From contig NZ_CADCTE010000103.1 in the NCBI RefSeq assembly GCF_902805515.1, positions 1 to 39,999 on the forward strand: DNA of 39,999 bases, given 5' to 3'. The notes under the pieces were generated by a model, which was not told the DNA's origin, searched no databases, and was given only the letters and a program-made list of their open reading frames with translations. The DNA is from an uncultured Arthrobacter sp. (GTDB lineage: Bacteria > Actinomycetota > Actinomycetes > Actinomycetales > Micrococcaceae). A program made the translations under genes and the position numbers. Positions 16,947 to 24,120 of this stretch are shown here, in pieces. Position 1 is the first letter of the stretch, and each line of letters begins with the position of its first letter.

Positions 16947-17414
16947 GTGATTGAACTCCGCCCCGTTGAAGCCGCCGACCTGGATGAGTTCTTCACCCAC
17001 CAGCTGGACCCAAGCGCCAACCACATGGCGGCCTTCGCCGCGAAGAATCCGTCAGACCGCGGGGTGTTCGACCACCACTGGCAGGACATCCTCAACAACC
17101 CCAAGATCACAGTGCGCACCATCCTCGCGGACGGCGAGGTGGTCGGCAGCATCCTCGCCTACAAGGACGAGGAGACCCCCGAAATCAGCTACTGGGTGGA
17201 CAAGGCGCGCTGGGGCCAGGGCATTACGACGGCGGCGGTGGGCCAGTTCCTCGCCGAGGTGACCGAACGCCCCCTGCGCGCCCGGGCCGTGGTCGACAAC
17301 GTCAGCTCAATCCGCATCCTTGAGCGGTGGGGCTTCCAGCGCGTCGGCGAGGCCCAGGGTTTCGCCAACGCCCGCGGCGCGGTGGTCAAGGAACTGATCC
17401 TCGAACTGCGCTGA
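16947..17414 (+). CDS. GNAT family N-acetyltransferase
   Basis: A 155-residue acetyltransferase of the RimJ/RimL-like group. It begins at a GTG (IELRPVEAADLDEFFTHQLD) and contains the acetyl-CoA-binding region ISYWVDKARWGQGITTAAVG. It ends VDNVSSIRILERWGFQRVGE and AVVKELILELR. The domain fills the whole protein. The substrate is unknown; small molecules and ribosomal or other proteins are possible. It lies 93 bp downstream of the TetR gene on the same strand. Two ACCGATACC direct repeats (16893-16901 and 16909-16917) lie between them. The last codons and stop are duplicated immediately downstream. Confidence 0.9.
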   Translation: MIELRPVEAADLDEFFTHQLDPSANHMAAFAAKNPSDRGVFDHHWQDILNNPKITVRTILADGEVVGSILAYKDEETPEISYWVDKARWGQGITTAAVGQFLAEVTERPLRARAVVDNVSSIRILERWGFQRVGEAQGFANARGAVVKELILELR

Positions 17415-17441
17415 GCCGGCCGGAACTGCGCTGAGCCGGCC
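17403..17441. repeat. 20-bp tandem duplication of the GNAT gene 3' end
   Basis: The 19-bp sequence GAACTGCGCTGAGCCGGCC, which contains the last codons and stop of the GNAT gene, occurs at 17403-17421 and again at 17423-17441, a 20-bp period. The second copy is entirely past the stop. Confidence 0.9.
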
Positions 17442-17534
17442 GAGGGCGCGGCCGGGGCTGGACGACGGCGAGGCCGGGGCCGGAGCCGCGGCTCTCGGTC
17501 GGGCGGGCCCGCCGTCCGTCACCGCGGCGCCCGC

Positions 17535-17624
17535 CCAGACGCCTTCGACGTCGCGCCCCGCGGCTCAACCACCTCCGACGTCGCACCCCGCGGCCTACGC
17601 GCCTTCGACGTCGCGTTCCGCGGC
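17535..17624. repeat. 30-bp x3 tandem repeat spanning the MFS stop codon
   Basis: Three 30-bp copies (17595-17624, 17565-17594 and 17535-17564, in minus-strand order), each beginning GCCGCGG and containing GCGACGTCG. The first copy encodes the last MFS residues AAERDVEGA and the stop. The other two lie beyond it in the convergent gap; copy two carries its own in-frame stop. The period equals 10 codons. The rest of the gap to the GNAT gene is GC-rich, with no other feature. Confidence 0.9.
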
Positions 17625-18869
17625 CTCAATGGCTGGTTCGGTCACCATCCGCATGCCCAGCAGCAGCGCCAGGGACAGGATGCCCATCGAAGCGAACACC
17701 GTGGTCAGCCCGAAGTACTGGGCCAGCAGCCCGCCGGCGGCCGCGCCCGCAGGCATGGTGCCCCAGGCCAGCAGGCGGTAGGCGCTGTTGACCCGTCCGA
17801 GCAGCCGGTCCGGAGTGATCCGCTGCCGCAGCGAGACCGAAACGACGTTCCAGACGGCGATGGCCACCCCGCCCAGGAAGAAGGCCAGGCCAACGAGCAC
17901 CGGGTCCGCCGTCACGGCCGGGATGCCGACGAGGGGCACGCTCGCAAGGATCGCCACGGCCAGGGACCGGGAGCGTCCCAACCGCTTCTCGATCCCCTCG
18001 GCGACGAGCGAGCCGAGCACGCTTCCGACGGCGATCGAGGTCAGCAGCAGCCCGAAACCGGGCTCCGAAAGCTTCATGGCCGATCCGGGGCCGACGGCGA
18101 AGAGCACGAAGACGGTGAACGCCGCGCTGGTGGCGAAGTTGAAGCCTCCGACCATCGCCGCAAGCGTGCGCAGCAGCGGCCGGCTCCACAGAAACCGCAG
18201 CCCCTCGGCGATGTCGGCACGCATCGAGGTGGATGTCGTCCGCTCTACCCGGAAACCGCCGCGCACGAACAGCAGTGCTCCCACCGCGCAGACCCACAGG
18301 GCCGCCGGGACGGTCAGGGCCAGGGTGGCCCCCGCGACGACGAGTGCTCCTCCGAGCGGTGGCCCGATGAACTGGTTCGCCGTCAGTTCCACCGCGAAGA
18401 GCCGGCCGTTGGCCCGCGAGAGCACCGGCCGGGGCACCACCTGCGGCAGGATCGACTGGGCCGAGGTGTCGTAGGCGGTCTCGGAGCAGCCGATGCCGAA
18501 CGCCACAAGGTAGAGGGCCCAGATTGGCTCCGCCCCGGACAGCAGGGCGGCAACGAGGGCGAGAAGAAGCGCGGCGCGAGCGGTGTTGGCCGTAAGCATG
18601 ATCCGGCGGCGGTCGCCGCGGTCGGCGAGCGCTCCGGCAGGCAGCGCGAAGAACAACCATGGCAGCGACAGGGCGACGGCGAGCCCGGCAATCAGCGTCG
18701 GAGAATCGGTGAAGCGCAGGGCAATCAGCGGCAGGGCGACCTTGAGGACGCCGTCGGCGAGGTTCGAGAAACCCGAAGCGGTCCACAGCGTCCAGAACGG
18801 GGCCCCGAGCGGCTGCCGTTCGCCATCGGGCACCGCATCCCCGGGAGGGCGCCCTCCATCCTCCACCAC
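17595..18869 (-). CDS. MFS transporter (EntS-like, MFS_3 type)
   Basis: A 424-residue transporter with about 11-12 membrane segments. The first follows FWTLWTASGFSNLADGVLKV, the cytoplasmic A-loop motif is GALADRGDRRRI, and SETAYDTSAQSILPQVV is a loop typical of the EntS/MFS_3 exporters. Later comes VSLRQRITPDRLLGRVNSAY, a hallmark of this group. Such proteins export drugs, siderophores or other small molecules, and the substrate is unknown. Start choice is uncertain: adjacent GTG codons at 18869 and 18866 follow GGGGA, and a GTG about 12 codons later would also serve. A perfect dyad GGAGGGCGCCCTCC (18844-18857) lies in the first codons. The C-terminus ends inside a 30-bp tandem repeat. Confidence 0.88.
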   Translation of the reverse strand: MVEDGGRPPGDAVPDGERQPLGAPFWTLWTASGFSNLADGVLKVALPLIALRFTDSPTLIAGLAVALSLPWLFFALPAGALADRGDRRRIMLTANTARAALLLALVAALLSGAEPIWALYLVAFGIGCSETAYDTSAQSILPQVVPRPVLSRANGRLFAVELTANQFIGPPLGGALVVAGATLALTVPAALWVCAVGALLFVRGGFRVERTTSTSMRADIAEGLRFLWSRPLLRTLAAMVGGFNFATSAAFTVFVLFAVGPGSAMKLSEPGFGLLLTSIAVGSVLGSLVAEGIEKRLGRSRSLAVAILASVPLVGIPAVTADPVLVGLAFFLGGVAIAVWNVVSVSLRQRITPDRLLGRVNSAYRLLAWGTMPAGAAAGGLLAQYFGLTTVFASMGILSLALLLGMRMVTEPAIEAAERDVEGA

Positions 18870-19392
18870 GGAATCCCCGTCCTGTCTCCAGCCGGCGCGA
18901 GCCGCCGGCGACGTTCGCCGGCACAGCCCGCCGACACAGCATGCGGTCGCTTCGGCCGTTCTCTTCGGCCGTTAGCTCCAACCTGTCGAGAAAGGCACCC
19001 GCTCCCCAAGGTCCAAGTAAAGCGCTATTCGATGAAGCGCCGCTTCCGGCGCGCCGCACCAGGCAGCAGGCCGAGGGTCGTCACTTTGGGCCCGACTGTC
19101 CCGCCCTGAGCGGAACAACTCCCGGTACCGCCCGGGCAAGGCACCACCAGGGCAAGGCACCACCAGGGCAAGGCACGGTGCGATCGGGTGACGCACCCGG
19201 GCGGAACGGCACGCGCCGCCGGACCGCCGACGGTGCCGCCACCCGGTGCGGGTCAGCGGGAGGAGTTCACCGGGAGGAGTTCACCGGGTGCGGTTCACGG
19301 GGTGCGGGTCAGCGGATCCAGTTCAACGGGTCCAGTTCACCGGGTGCGGTTCACGGGGTGCGGGTCAGCGAATCCAGTTCACCGGGTCCAGT
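18870..19392. other. 523-bp intergenic region with repeats
   Basis: I see no supportable gene between the MFS gene and the RibD/DHFR-like gene, both on the minus strand. The part nearest the MFS gene has the direct repeat TTCGGCCGTT twice (about 18950-18972). In the middle is a 16-bp tandem repeat, GGGCAAGGCACCACCA, at 19134-19176 (2.7 copies). The right part is the 56-bp tandem repeat described separately. Any MFS promoter must lie here, but no clear -10/-35 pair stands out. ORFs across the repeats translate to low-complexity Gly/Ser/Val/Arg sequence and are rejected. Confidence 0.7.
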
Positions 19393-19406
19393 TCACCGGG
19401 TGCGGT
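19279..19406. repeat. 56-bp tandem repeat spanning the stop of the DHFR-like gene
   Basis: Two near-identical 56-bp copies (19279-19334 and 19335-19390; two mismatches) and a 16-bp third start (19391-19406) are built from GTTCACCGGGTGCGG-type blocks. Two shorter GGGAGGAGTTCACC blocks precede them (about 19258-19285). The third copy contains the stop (19393-19395) and last codons of the minus-strand RibD/DHFR-like gene, so the repeat grows from that gene's 3' end into the intergenic space. Confidence 0.9.
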
Positions 19407-19950
19407 AGCGCGCGTAGATCAGTCCGCTGTCGAAGGCGCGCTCCTCGACCAGATCGAGATCCAGTCTGACGCCGTCGGGGAAGAACCGCTTGCCGCCCCC
19501 GACCACACTCGTGGTGATGAACAGGTGGTACTCGTCCACCAGGCCGGCCGCGATCGCCTGAGCCGCGAGGTTCGGACCATCGACGCTGAGGTCGGAGTCG
19601 GACTCCTCCTTGAGCCTGCGCACCGCATCAGGGTCGAAGGTCCGCTCGATCCGGGTCCTCGCGCTTGACGCGGCCTCCAGCGTCGTGGAGTACACGATCT
19701 TTTCCGCGGCCTGCCAGTCGCGGGCATACTGCAGGATGTGCGGAGGCACGTCGGGCAGGGTGTGCGCCGTCTCCCAGAACACCATCGTCTCGTACATCCG
19801 CCGGCCGTAGAGGAAGGTGCGGACGGGGCGGAAAATGTCACCGATGAAACTGTGCACCTCCTCGACCTCGGCCCCGGCGCCAAGGTCGCCCTCCGCCGCC
19901 TCCGCATAGCCGTCGAGCGAGGTGATCATCGAGTAGATCAGCTTTGCCAT
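19393..19950 (-). CDS. dihydrofolate reductase family (RibD C-terminal domain) protein
   Basis: A 185-residue protein of the RibD-C/YyaP-like reductase family: MAKLIYSMITSLDGYAE at the start, FLYGRRMYETMVFWE, then KIVYSTTLEA, LSVDGPNLAAQAIAAGLVDE and TTSVVGGGKRFFPDG. This is the NADPH-binding dihydrofolate-reductase-like fold. Stand-alone members have unclear substrates and are not the essential FolA. The start is supported by GAAGGAG 5-6 bases before the ATG. It is a single minus-strand gene between repeat-rich spacers. The last residues RTR and the stop belong to a 56-bp tandem repeat. Confidence 0.9.
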   Translation of the reverse strand: MAKLIYSMITSLDGYAEAAEGDLGAGAEVEEVHSFIGDIFRPVRTFLYGRRMYETMVFWETAHTLPDVPPHILQYARDWQAAEKIVYSTTLEAASSARTRIERTFDPDAVRRLKEESDSDLSVDGPNLAAQAIAAGLVDEYHLFITTSVVGGGKRFFPDGVRLDLDLVEERAFDSGLIYARYRTR

Positions 19951-20217
19951 GCTTCTCCTTCAGGTACGCGGGGCACTCTGCGCGGCCCGCAGGAGGCCTG
20001 CGCGCGGTCCGGCAGGGGGCGGCCGCTGCACGAACCGAACCGGAACCAACCGGACCGGAACGGACCGGCCGGCCGGCCGGTCCCCCTCGACCGCCGGATT
20101 TTCGACGAAGCGTACCCCGGGCTGCCCGCCCGGCTCCACCATTCCGGCACCTGCCGATCCCGCGCCTGCCAATCCACCGCGTCCCCACGGCGCCCGTCAC
20201 GCCCGTCACGCCCGTCT

Positions 20218-20328
20218 CGTCCCCACTTCTTCACTGCGCCCGCCGCGCCCGCCGCGTCCCCACTTCTTCACTGCGCCCGCCGCGCCCGTCTCGTCCCCAC
20301 TTCTTCACTGCGCCCGCCGCGCCCGCCG
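20218..20328. repeat. 37-bp x3 tandem repeat upstream of the DUF2252 gene
   Basis: Three contiguous 37-bp copies begin CGTCCCCACTTCTTCACTGC at 20218, 20255 and 20292. Copies one and three are identical; copy two differs in its last bases. A short CACGCCCGT repeat (three copies) lies just before. The array ends 9 bp before the proposed -10 (20338) of the DUF2252 gene. The rest of the 399-bp gap (19951-20349) contains a simple ACCGGA/GGCC-rich stretch at about 20033-20084 and no gene I can support. Confidence 0.92.
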
Positions 20329-20337
20329 GAGCGCGGG

Positions 20338-20343
20338 TAGTCT
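20338..20343 (+). promoter_or_regulatory. possible -10 of a leaderless DUF2252 transcript
   Basis: TAGTCT (TANNNT form) lies 6 bases before the ATG at 20350, the spacing expected when transcription starts at the A of the start codon. No Shine-Dalgarno sequence precedes the ATG. A -35 would fall in the third 37-bp repeat copy, and no good hexamer is visible there. Confidence 0.4.
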
Positions 20344-20349
20344 GACTCC

Positions 20350-21663
20350 ATGGTCGACTCCACGCGCCGCCAACAACTCATCATCGACACCCTTGTGGAA
20401 GCCCATGAGGCACTGATGGGGGCCGATCCTCACGCTTTCCGTGCCCGGTTCCGGAAGATGGCCGCCGACCCCTACGCGTTCTACCGGGGCAGCGCCGCCC
20501 TCTTCTACGCCGACATGGCGGACCTCAACGACCGCTGGGCCGACGAGCGCACCAGCCGTGTGTGGATTCACGGTGACCTGCACGCCGCAAACTTCGGCAC
20601 CTACATGAGCAATGAAGGACGCCTGACCTTCGACGTCAACGACTTCGACGAGGCATACGTGGGCCATTTCTCCTGGGACCTCCGCCGCTTCGCCGCATCC
20701 CTCGCCCTGCTGTGCTGGCAGAAGGCACTGCCCACCCGGGCCGTGCACGACCTCGCCCGGGTCTACCTGCAGGCCTATCTGGACCGGGTGCGCGACTACG
20801 TTCGTGCCGAAGAGGCCGATTTCGCCTTCGGTCTCTCGAACACCGACGGGGCAATCCGCGCCGTCCTGCAGGAAGCCCGGGCCTCCAAACGGACAGTGCT
20901 GCTGGACGCCATGACCCGCATCGAGGACTACGAACGGCACTTCCGCGAGGACGGTTCCATCCGCACGCTTGAGGAGGCGGAGTACAGGAAGGTCAACGCC
21001 GCGTTCGAGGAATACCTGACCACCATTCCCGACAGTGAACGGTCCCGGCGGCGGGTGTTCTACCGGGTGAAGGGAATTGTCGGCAAGAAGGGCTTCGGCA
21101 TCGGCAGTGCGGGCCTGCCGGCCTACAACGTCCTCATCGAAGGCTTCGACGAGGCCCAGGAAAACGACATCATTCTCGCCATGAAGCAGTCGAACGTCGC
21201 CGCGCCCAGCAGGATCGTCTCCGATGAGCGGGTACGCTCCTACTTCATCGACGACGGCCACCGCGCGGTCATCAGCCAGCGCTCACTCCAGACCCACACC
21301 GATCCCTTCCTCGGCTACACCACGATCGACGGGGTGTCCTTCGTCGTCGGCGAACTCTCCCCCTACAAGCGGGACCTTGACTGGGAAGACCTGACGGAGC
21401 CGTCCCAGATGGAACCCGTCCTGGCCAGCCTCGGCCAGGCCACCGCCAAGATCCACTGCGCCAGCGACGAGGACAGTGACCACGACCTTGTGCCGTTCCG
21501 CATCGAAACTGCGATCATTGAATTACTTGAGGGCCGTGAGGAGGAGTTCATCGAAGACATCATCGACTTCGCCACGGCCTACGCGGCGGAGGTCCGCCGG
21601 GACCATTCATTGTTCGTCGATGCCTTCCGGGAAGGAAAGATCACAGCAGTTCCGGCCACCTGA
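20350..21663 (+). CDS. DUF2252 family protein (kinase-like fold)
   Basis: A 437-residue DUF2252 protein. The early part has MAADPYAFYRGSAALFYADM. The phosphotransferase-like motif HGDLHAANFG (His74, Asp76, Asn81) follows, then the metal-site-like NDFDEAY (98-100 DFD). Later parts have FYRVKGIVGKKGFGIGSAG, LAMKQSNVAAPSRI, DGHRAVISQRSLQTHTDP and FVVGELSPYKRDLDWEDL. The arrangement recalls aminoglycoside/choline kinases, so ATP-dependent phosphotransfer is plausible. The family's substrate is unknown. No Shine-Dalgarno sequence is visible, and a 37-bp tandem repeat and possible leaderless -10 lie just upstream. A small lipoprotein gene follows on the same strand 86 bp later. Confidence 0.92.
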   Translation: MVDSTRRQQLIIDTLVEAHEALMGADPHAFRARFRKMAADPYAFYRGSAALFYADMADLNDRWADERTSRVWIHGDLHAANFGTYMSNEGRLTFDVNDFDEAYVGHFSWDLRRFAASLALLCWQKALPTRAVHDLARVYLQAYLDRVRDYVRAEEADFAFGLSNTDGAIRAVLQEARASKRTVLLDAMTRIEDYERHFREDGSIRTLEEAEYRKVNAAFEEYLTTIPDSERSRRRVFYRVKGIVGKKGFGIGSAGLPAYNVLIEGFDEAQENDIILAMKQSNVAAPSRIVSDERVRSYFIDDGHRAVISQRSLQTHTDPFLGYTTIDGVSFVVGELSPYKRDLDWEDLTEPSQMEPVLASLGQATAKIHCASDEDSDHDLVPFRIETAIIELLEGREEEFIEDIIDFATAYAAEVRRDHSLFVDAFREGKITAVPAT

Positions 21664-21749
21664 ACCTTCCCCAGCAAAGGGAAATCCAACCTATTGCGCG
21701 CCGTCCGGCCTGCCGTGCCGCCCGTCCGCAGAACCGAGGAGAATTGCCA

Positions 21750-22121
21750 ATGACCGTCCAGACCCACACTCCCGGCCGGAAACAGTGGCGCCTCGCCCTG
21801 CTCGCCGTGCCGTTCGCCGCCCTGCTGGGAGCGTGCGCCCAGGCCGAGGACACCGCCCGGGACGCCGTGTCCTCGGCAGCGACCGCAGCGGCAGGCGAGG
21901 TCAAGGAGCAGATCTGCAAGGTGACCGAGGATGGCCTGGTCAGTGCGCGGGACAAGGAACTCCTCGGCGGCCTCATCGGTCCCGCCAGGACCGCCGGGGT
22001 GCCCGAGGAGATTCTGGCGCCGGCGGATCGGTTGGCCGAGTCCGGCGACGCGGTGCCCGACGACGCCCTGTCCGAACTGCGTGGAGCATGCGGACAGGAA
22101 CCAGAACCCTCCGCCACCTGA
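21750..22121 (+). CDS. small predicted lipoprotein, unknown function
   Basis: A 123-residue secreted lipoprotein. The positively charged N-terminus (PGRKQWRL) leads into a hydrophobic stretch ending in the lipobox LLGAC, with lipidated Cys29. The mature part is acidic and Ala-rich (AEDTARDAVSSAATAAAGEV) and contains two further cysteines (EQICKV and RGACGQE) that could form a disulphide. ATG at 21750 is favoured by GAGGAGA 7 bases upstream; a TTG six bases earlier is possible. I do not recognise a family. It follows the DUF2252 gene on the same strand and may be co-transcribed. Confidence 0.75.
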   Translation: MTVQTHTPGRKQWRLALLAVPFAALLGACAQAEDTARDAVSSAATAAAGEVKEQICKVTEDGLVSARDKELLGGLIGPARTAGVPEEILAPADRLAESGDAVPDDALSELRGACGQEPEPSAT

Positions 22122-22200
22122 CCAGGGTCCCGCGCAAGTCGGGTCTGGCCGCTGGGATAATGCTTGACCCGGCCTGCGCCCTCGATCATCCTTGAATCTA

Positions 22201-22214
22201 CTAAGCATGCTTAG
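22201..22214. promoter_or_regulatory. perfect 14-bp palindrome CTAAGCATGCTTAG
   Basis: A perfect dyad in otherwise unremarkable spacer, 163 bp before the DUF6098-type gene and 80 bp past the lipoprotein stop. GGAGGA follows at about 22223, before a 5-codon ORF (ATG GCG GGC ACC CGG TGA), which may be chance. The dyad is a candidate operator; the protein that would bind it is unknown. Confidence 0.5.
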
Positions 22215-22333
22215 CAATTCATCGGAGGAGCTTCCAACAGCGTCATGGCGGGCACCCGGTGACGGATTGCCGGACACCGGGGCGACACGCTCCCTGGCGA
22301 CGTCCAGGGCGTGAGTCGGGCCGACCCGGAGAT

Positions 22334-22358
22334 CCTTTCGATGGGCGGACTCGAAAGG
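22334..22358 (+). promoter_or_regulatory. hairpin sequestering the ribosome-binding site
   Basis: CCTTTCG (22334-22340) and CGAAAGG (22352-22358) form a perfect 7-bp stem around an 11-base loop. The 3' arm is the only Shine-Dalgarno-like sequence (AAAGG) before the ATG at 22364. Folding would hide the ribosome-binding site. Confidence 0.5.
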
Positions 22359-22363
22359 CGGCA

Positions 22364-22786
22364 ATGACAACCACAGCGAAAAAACGCCCCGTGAAGGACC
22401 TGGCCGAACTCGAGCGCCTGGTCACGACGGTGCACGGCGTTTGCCTGCGCTACTCGAAAGGGTTCGAGGCCGACGCAGGATCACAGAGCACCGACACCGA
22501 AAGCGGGCTGGCACTCCCCGGCCTCTCGGTGAACCCACTCACTCCGGAAGCCTGGTGGACCCGCCCGCTGGAGGACTGGTTGGCCCGCCAGATCTGCCAG
22601 TACAAGCACTTGAGCGAGCGGCGGGACCGCCATGCCTGGATCCTCACTGGAACCTGCGCCGGCCGCGGACCGGACTGCGAGCCCCTCCTGACCGACATCC
22701 GTCCTCTCGGGCGGCTTGATCCAGCCGTCCTTGAAGAGGCAGAGCGCGTTTACGCGGAGCGGTTTCGGGCCCGGCAGGGGCCGTAG
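22364..22786 (+). CDS. DUF6098-type conserved hypothetical protein
   Basis: A 140-residue protein. The recognisable pattern is LERLVTTVHGVCLRYSKGFE, GLALPGLSVNPLTPEAWW, RPLEDWLARQICQYKHL, AWILTGTCAGRGPDCEPLLT and ERVYAERFRA at the end. The order and spacing match what I recall of the DUF6098 family of actinobacteria (YxRxSxG...LPGLSxNPL...WxLxGxxxGRGPDxEPL). No function is known. The ATG at 22364 is preceded by AAAGG, which lies in a hairpin. A longer GTG-initiated frame from 22259 is possible but its added residues are unlike any domain. Confidence 0.72.
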   Translation: MTTTAKKRPVKDLAELERLVTTVHGVCLRYSKGFEADAGSQSTDTESGLALPGLSVNPLTPEAWWTRPLEDWLARQICQYKHLSERRDRHAWILTGTCAGRGPDCEPLLTDIRPLGRLDPAVLEEAERVYAERFRARQGP

Positions 22787-22925
22787 CGGGGGCAGTTCCG
22801 CGCGCCGGGGACATTGAGTCGGGGAAATTAATAAGCCTCCTGACCTTTCGCTTTCCTGACTTCCGACCTACACTGGGAAAACCGGTCGAGCAGGAGGCCT
22901 GTGGCCCCTCGACCATGGAGTTGTC

Positions 22926-23543
22926 ATGAACAACGCTCTGCATGTTCATTTCCCCACGTCCGACCTTGACGCCCCTGCCGCTCTGTGGGGGCACACCCCC
23001 CAGCCGGCGCCTGCGTTCAACTCGTCCGCAGGCGAAGCCCAGTTCCCCACGGACCTTTCCGCGCTGTCCACCCGGCAGCTGCGCACCATGTGCAACCAGA
23101 CCTACCAACTCATGGACACCGCGTACCCGCCGCTTGAGGTGCGGGAGCGTTACGAGGCCCTTGTCGAGGAGCTGGAACACAGGGAGCAGACGGCGCAGGC
23201 TCCGGTACCGGTGGAGACGACGGGCCAGCGGGGGACCTTCCGTGACAACGTGCTGTACTCGCGGTTCGAGCTGTACCGGGACGGCCTGATGGCCGGGTAC
23301 GTGAAATACGAGCTGCGCGGCGGGGAAGTCCTGCTGATCCAGGCAGTCATTGACCGCCGGTTCCGCTCCATGGGACTCGAGCCCGTGCTGATGCAGTCGG
23401 TCCTGATGAACGCCCACCGCCGGCGCCTCGATATCGCACCATACTGCGCCGAGTCCCAGGAGTTCCTGCGGGAGAACCCCCAGTTCCTGCGCCTGCTCCT
23501 CCCCCATCAGCGCGACCGGTTTCTCGCCGCTGCCGGCGGGTGA
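22926..23543 (+). CDS. GCN5-related N-acetyltransferase-like protein (YjdJ/CG type)
   Basis: A 205-residue protein. The first 85 residues look partly disordered, ending in a helical segment with LSALSTRQLRTMCNQTYQLM and RYEALVEELEHRE. The C-terminal 95 residues resemble the short GNAT domain (PF14542 type): YSRFELYRDGLMAGYVKYEL, LLIQAVIDRRFRSMGLEPVL, NAHRRRLDIAPYCAESQEFL, and ENPQF. The acetyl-CoA loop is RFRSMG instead of the usual RGRG, so activity is not certain. It starts at an ATG with GGAG just upstream. A likely -10 TACACT lies about 50 bp before the start. It is a single gene, not clearly in an operon. Confidence 0.75.
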   Translation: MNNALHVHFPTSDLDAPAALWGHTPQPAPAFNSSAGEAQFPTDLSALSTRQLRTMCNQTYQLMDTAYPPLEVRERYEALVEELEHREQTAQAPVPVETTGQRGTFRDNVLYSRFELYRDGLMAGYVKYELRGGEVLLIQAVIDRRFRSMGLEPVLMQSVLMNAHRRRLDIAPYCAESQEFLRENPQFLRLLLPHQRDRFLAAAGG

Positions 23544-23691
23544 GCAGGGCGCCGGCCGCTTATTCTTGAGGTAAATCATAGGGTTTCCGCGGGGGCTCCT
23601 TGAGGTGCGGGGAACACAATGGGGGAGTACGGAAAGCAGGAGTCCCGAAAGACGGGTCAGGGGGGCCTTTAGGCAGGGGCGCCGGCCGCTT
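23544..23691. repeat. 18-bp direct repeat, 129 bp apart
   Basis: GCAGGGCGCCGGCCGCTT begins directly after the stop of the upstream GNAT-like gene (23544-23561) and recurs with one extra G at 23673-23691, 31 bp before the next start. The two copies flank about 110 bp of unique sequence without a gene. Confidence 0.75.
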
Positions 23692-23721
23692 TCGCCGCCG
23701 ACTCACCCAAGGGACAGACCC

Positions 23722-24057
23722 ATGCAGCACCAGCGCACCTTCGAGGCCCTCGAATGTTCCGGCCTGTCCCTCGGTGAGGTCGTCCAGCACTACCTGAACA
23801 TGGGCGGCTCGATGGACGAGCTTGAGGTCGATGCCTACCTGCATGGGTTGATTCAGCTCCCCGCACAGGAGCGCGACTGCATCTCGCAGGCCGTCAACGA
23901 ACTGATCGACGATATGTTCGCGGGCGCCAGCTACCACTGCTGCCGAGCCCCTTACAGCCCTGAACACCGTTCCAATCTGCGCCTGCAGTCACCTCCGGCA
24001 CCACCTGCCAGGCTAAGGTCTCGTCTGCGGCCGCGACCCACCCGCGTCGACAGCTGA
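23722..24057 (+). CDS. small hypothetical protein conserved-looking, unknown function
   Basis: A 111-residue protein starting at an ATG with AAGGGA about 8 bases upstream. The N-terminal 70 residues look structured and acidic (TFEALECSGLSLGEVVQHYL, GGSMDELEVDAYLHGLIQLP, ERDCISQAVNELIDDMF). A cysteine pair, YHCCRAPYS, then leads to a basic, proline- and arginine-rich tail (PPAPPARLRSRLRPRPTRVDS). The tail may be a recent extension: the final codons and stop are part of a duplicated segment. I do not recognise a family, though the N-terminal part resembles short Arthrobacter hypothetical proteins. An alternative upstream start would add residues from non-conserved GC-rich sequence. Confidence 0.65.
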   Translation: MQHQRTFEALECSGLSLGEVVQHYLNMGGSMDELEVDAYLHGLIQLPAQERDCISQAVNELIDDMFAGASYHCCRAPYSPEHRSNLRLQSPPAPPARLRSRLRPRPTRVDS

Positions 24058-24117
24058 CCGCTGGCCGCTCCCCACGGCGGCGCTCGCGTGCCACCCGCGT
24101 CGACCCCTGACCGCTTG
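24038..24117. repeat. duplicated 3' end of the small gene (53-bp period)
   Basis: CCACCCGCGTCGACAGCTGACCGCTGG-like sequence spans the stop codon (24038-24064) and recurs at 24091-24117 with three or four changes. The second copy also carries a TGA in the matching position. The offset of 53 bp is not a multiple of three. Confidence 0.85.
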
Positions 24118-24120
24118 GTG

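Noticed and set aside
19188..19469. small plus-strand gene with a repetitive Gly/Ser/Val product
   Set aside because: Its repeats are the 56-bp tandem DNA repeat read in frame; there is no start signal or conserved feature.
20218..20328. CRISPR array (37-bp repeats)
   Set aside because: The copies are contiguous with no spacers, and no cas gene is nearby.
22236..22262. five-codon leader peptide (ATG GCG GGC ACC CGG TGA) after GGAGGA
   Set aside because: Too short and too far from its ribosome-binding site; no attenuator structure linked to an amino acid is visible.
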